Shown: in pieces, positions 61,578-64,000 of the stretch
How positions within the stretch are numbered: position 1 is the stretch's first letter
Layout of the letters: the number at the start of each line of letters is the position of its first letter
Assembly: GCA_905208635.1 (NCBI GenBank)
Contig: CAJLPX010000008.1
Location: forward strand, 1-64,000
DNA length: 64,000 nucleotides
Direction: 5' to 3'
Source: an uncultured Collinsella sp.
GTDB taxonomy: Bacteria > Actinomycetota > Coriobacteriia > Coriobacteriales > Coriobacteriaceae
Notes under the pieces: generated by a model
Databases searched by the model: none
What the model was told of the DNA's origin: nothing
Seen by the model: the letters and a program-made list of their open reading frames with translations, nothing else
Position numbers and translations under genes: made by a program

Positions 61578-61713
61578 GTAGGCTCCCTTCGAAGGCAGAT
61601 GTAGTTGTGGGGCATGTCGGCGATTGTAGCATGGAGCGACAGAGGGCGCCTCAATTCACCCTCTCTCGACAACCAAAACGGGACCGGTGACCCCACAACC
61701 AAAGGCCCAAATT

Positions 61714-61837
61714 CTAAGTGAGTAGACTTTTCGCGACCTCCCGAGCACAGCCAATAACAGCCACCTCTGTGACCTGCGGTTTTACTAAGTCAGAAACGCT
61801 TTGTGCTCGGCCTGCGCCAAAAAGTCTACTCACTTAG
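61714..61837. repeat. Long inverted-repeat element in the YitT-HAD gap
   Basis: Arms near 61714-61735 and 61815-61837, 18 bp perfect. Inner arms CCGAGCACA (61741-61749) and TGTGCTCGG (61802-61810). The interior words CGACCTCCCGAGCACA match the element at 23202-23329. The rest of the 355-bp gap (61578-61932) holds no gene. Confidence 0.78.
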
Positions 61838-61932
61838 CCCGAATCGAAGCCAAACGGATCTAAATTGATGCCAAATTAAGCCAATCTGCAGCAAATGACG
61901 CGTGAACCAGTGCTTCTCGCGGTGGATTGACA

Positions 61933-62562
61933 CTACAGAGCGGCCAAAATGTCGCTCAGGTTGTCGATGACGACGTCGGCGGCGGACTGGTCCAGGTTGA
62001 CGCCCTCATGCGGACGCAGTGCCAGGACGCGGGCGCCGGAGCGCTTGCCGGCCTCGATACCCAAAGGCGAGTCCTCGATAACCAGGCACTCGGCGGGGTC
62101 AACTCCCAGCGCCTTCATGGCACGCAGGTAGATCTCGGGGTCGGGCTTAAACGCACTGCACTCGTGACCGCTGATGGTGTAGTCCAGCACGTCGGCGATA
62201 CCGGCAATCTCAACCAGCTCGTCAATGAGCTCACGATAGGACGAGCTTGCGATGGCGCACTTCACGCCGCGCTCGTGCAGCTCGCGCATCACCGGCTCCG
62301 TCTGCTCGTTGAGCAGCTCGGCATACGGAACGGGGTGAACCGGGCTGTAGACCTGCTTGTACTCCACGCGCAGACGCTCGCGCAGCTCAATATCGTCGGG
62401 CACCAGCGACTTCCAAATGGCAGGCTCGTTAGACCCCGAAAGATCGGGGATCTCGTCAAAATGGAACCCCTTCTCTTCCATAAACGCCACGCGACGGCGG
62501 TTGTAGAACCACTCGGTATCGACCAGCACGCCGTCCATGTCAAACAGCACTGCCTTAATCAT
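61933..62562 (-). CDS. HAD family sugar-phosphate phosphatase/phosphoglucomutase-like
   Basis: About 209 residues. HAD motif I is LFDMDGVLVDTEW, motif II IASSSYRE, motif III region KPDPEIYLRAMKALGV and motif IV VIEDSPLGIEAGKRSGARV. A cap domain of about 70 residues follows motif I, as in beta-phosphoglucomutase-like enzymes. The ATG at 62562 has AGGAG upstream. An ATG two codons earlier is too close to it. The leader shares a 39-bp repeat with the folate cyclo-ligase gene. Confidence 0.9.
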   Translation of the reverse strand: MIKAVLFDMDGVLVDTEWFYNRRRVAFMEEKGFHFDEIPDLSGSNEPAIWKSLVPDDIELRERLRVEYKQVYSPVHPVPYAELLNEQTEPVMRELHERGVKCAIASSSYRELIDELVEIAGIADVLDYTISGHECSAFKPDPEIYLRAMKALGVDPAECLVIEDSPLGIEAGKRSGARVLALRPHEGVNLDQSAADVVIDNLSDILAAL

Positions 62563-62581
62563 ACGCATCTCCTCCCACCTG

Positions 62582-62620
62582 CCAAAAAGGGACAGGTTTA
62601 TTTTGGTAGGTTTTATCTGG
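62582..62620 (-). promoter_or_regulatory. 39-bp shared leader, copy 2
   Basis: The minus strand reads the same 39 bases as 52449-52487 with one change. It ends 20 bp before the HAD start codon, just as copy 1 stands before the cyclo-ligase gene. Confidence 0.7.
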
Positions 62621-62655
62621 TGTTTTGCGACGCGACAGACACGCCCTCCCCAAAG

Positions 62656-62687
62656 CAAAAAAGGGGACGGGGCAAAACCCCATCCCC
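62656..62687 (-). terminator. Terminator after the SIS gene
   Basis: GGGGA-GGGG/CCCC-TCCCC stem (62663-62672, 62678-62687) followed by UUUUUUG on the minus strand. Ends the 62722-63705 transcript. Confidence 0.82.
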
Positions 62688-62721
62688 TCTCAATCAACCC
62701 GTAAGGTCTACTTACTTGTGA

Positions 62722-63705
62722 TTAGTAGGAAAGCTTCCACATGTAGCGACGCATGGTCAGCGGGTGCTGACGGGCCTCGGCGATCTGGTTGCCGTACTCG
62801 CGCATAACGGCGAGGTGCAGCAGCGGGTTGAAGTAGGTGACGACGCTTGCCGGCACGGCGTCGGCCAGACCGTAGTCCTTGGAGTCGATCAGAGCGACCT
62901 TGGCGCCCATGCGCTTAAGGAAGGTGAGGGCGCGGGCGTCCATCGGACGGGTGGCACCATCGGACATGAAGAAGACGTAGGGCTTACCCTCGGTGGAAAC
63001 CTCGAACGGGCCGTGGAAGTACTCGCCGGTGTTGTAGGCGGCGGCGTCGATCCACTGCATCTCGGTGAACAGGAAGGCGGCGTGAGAATAAGCCATCTTC
63101 TCGGAGGCACCAGAGGCCATGAAGTAGATCATCTTGTCGTCCTTGAAGTCCTGGGCGAACTGCTTGGCGAGGCCCTTGGCGGACTGAGCGGCGTTCTCGC
63201 AGAGCTCGAAAACGTTGGTGAGGCCGGTGATCATGTCCTCGTAGTGGTCATAGCCCTCGGTCTGCTGAAGGATCTCGAGAGCAAGAGCGATGGCATAGCC
63301 GGGCTTCTCGCACTTGGCAGCGTAGTTGGCGTGGAAGCCGTGGACGATGACGTGGTCGGCGTCGACGGTCAGAGCGGAGCCGGCCTTGTTGGTGAGGGAG
63401 ACGACCGGGCAGTTGTGCTTCTTGGCGGTCTTGTTGGCCTCGACGGTCTCGGGCGTGGAGCCACCGAGGGAGCAGGTGATCACGAAGGTGTGCTCGTTGA
63501 CCCAGGAAGGCGTGTCGTAGTTGAACTCGTTAGCGGTGAAGATCTGAACGTTCAGCTTGTCCGTGTTGTTGGCCAGGAAGTACTTGGCAGGGTAAAGGTC
63601 GGACATGGAAGCACCGCAGCCGACGAAGGCGACGCTGTGGATCTCGTGGTTGGACAGGACGTCAGCGACGATCTGCTTAGGGAGGTTAAGGTCGATCTCG
63701 TACAT
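62722..63705 (-). CDS. SIS-domain sugar-phosphate deglycase/isomerase (FrlB-like)
   Basis: About 327 residues. FVGCGASMSDLYPAKYFL and TCSLGGSTPETVEAN are phosphosugar loops, and GEYFHGPFE is the shared catalytic-type motif. C-terminus HPLTMRRYMWKLSY. The ATG at 63705 is preferred for AAGGA 9-10 nt upstream. The frame opens at 63741. It lies directly downstream of a PTS IID gene, so it probably processes the sugar imported by that PTS. Third paralogue in this window. Confidence 0.88.
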   Translation of the reverse strand: MYEIDLNLPKQIVADVLSNHEIHSVAFVGCGASMSDLYPAKYFLANNTDKLNVQIFTANEFNYDTPSWVNEHTFVITCSLGGSTPETVEANKTAKKHNCPVVSLTNKAGSALTVDADHVIVHGFHANYAAKCEKPGYAIALALEILQQTEGYDHYEDMITGLTNVFELCENAAQSAKGLAKQFAQDFKDDKMIYFMASGASEKMAYSHAAFLFTEMQWIDAAAYNTGEYFHGPFEVSTEGKPYVFFMSDGATRPMDARALTFLKRMGAKVALIDSKDYGLADAVPASVVTYFNPLLHLAVMREYGNQIAEARQHPLTMRRYMWKLSY

Positions 63706-63796
63706 CTGACACATTCCTTTCGATTTTTTGCGGCGCCACATTGCCGGGCGCTCGCAGGGTTACCGTGGTTTGGACCGAGTCGCCGGCCCGTTGAGG

Positions 63797-63870
63797 ATGT
63801 GTCAAAGGAACTGTCCCTTTGACACATCTAGGGATGGAAGCCTGCCTGGGGTATGGGATGCCAGGCAGGC
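63797..63870 (-). terminator. Palindromes between the PTS IID and SIS genes
   Basis: A hairpin GCCTGCCTGG/CCAGGCAGGC (63840-63849, 63861-63870) lies 35 bp after the IID stop, without a clear U-tract. A second stem TGTGTCAAAGG/CCTTTGACACA lies at about 63797-63826. They may attenuate transcription from the PTS genes into the SIS gene. Confidence 0.5.
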
Positions 63871-63904
63871 CCCCGGGGGAAAGCGGTTAGGCGCTTGGTC
63901 GCGA

Positions 63905-64000
63905 CTAGGCCAGGATGCCGGCCGCGGAGAGGGCGATGCCGCCCACGATGGCGATCACGAGAAGCCAACCGGTGTTGACGTTCTTCTTGATGAGCCAGTA
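63905..64000 (-). CDS. C-terminus of a PTS IID-like component (partial)
   Basis: The frame ends at the window edge. It encodes YWLIKKNVNTGWLLVI, then a hydrophobic Ala/Gly/Ile-rich tail ending SAAGILA, the usual C-terminal helix of a mannose-family IID protein. The stop is at 63905-63907. It should belong to a second PTS continuing upstream of the window. Confidence 0.65.
   Translation of the reverse strand, partial: YWLIKKNVNTGWLLVIAIVGGIALSAAGILA

Overview
The window looks like a chromosomal segment of a high-GC Coriobacteriia gut bacterium, most likely Collinsella. The evidence is a complete GC-rich core gene set, a Tad pilus locus without an outer-membrane secretin, many mannose-family PTS genes with GntR/UTRA regulators, and abundant GC-rich intergenic palindromes. 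No rRNA, phage, integrase, insertion sequence or CRISPR array was seen. The genus is an inference from overall gene content.

Layout. 1-6.2 kb: tRNA-Leu and a minus-strand housekeeping run (GH5-like protein, rsmI, metG, ksgA, tatD), then tRNA-Phe with a duplicated 3' end. 6.3-6.9 kb: a small toxin-antitoxin-like pair. 6.9-16.6 kb: a minus-strand Tad/Flp pilus operon (cpaB, tadZ, cpaF, tadB, tadC, Flp pilin, TadE/TadG-like genes, DUF192). 16.8-23 kb: rsgA, a P-type Ca2+-type ATPase and pyk. 23.4-25.3 kb: a nuclease-like orphan and a Zn-dependent phospholipase-like protein. 25.4-28.1 kb: an ECF metal transporter preceded by a NikR-type box, so probably a nickel importer. 28.4-32.5 kb: pheST with a T-box leader. 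32.6-39.3 kb: an M32 carboxypeptidase, glmM, a DUF4012 protein and a DMT exporter. 39.6-43.6 kb: tRNA-Val, small uncharacterised genes and a Schlafen/AlbA-type regulator with a heptamer array upstream. 44-48.8 kb: a mannose-family PTS operon with a sugar-phosphate SIS enzyme and a GntR regulator. 49-55.2 kb: an M16C peptidase, 5-formyl-THF cyclo-ligase, metA and a lactate/2-hydroxyacid dehydrogenase. 55.6-64 kb: two more SIS enzymes, two more GntR/UTRA regulators, recQ, a YitT protein, a HAD phosphatase and the C-terminus of another PTS IID.

How the genes work together. Three paralogous FrlB/AgaS-like SIS proteins, three GntR/UTRA regulators and two PTS systems within 20 kb suggest uptake and deglycation or isomerisation of amino sugars or glycated amino acids. 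pheS/pheT expression is set by a tRNA-Phe-sensing T-box. The metal transporter is probably repressed by nickel through NikR.

The most distinctive signal is non-coding. The intergenic regions hold several families of long inverted repeats. Two copies of one family start 12 nt after a stop codon. One element is a 182-bp hairpin with perfect 32-bp outer arms. Two carry the same 19-nt stem-loop apex. A separate 39-bp leader is shared, in the same position, by two unrelated genes 10 kb apart. A nine-copy ATCTCTC array lies upstream of the Schlafen-type gene.
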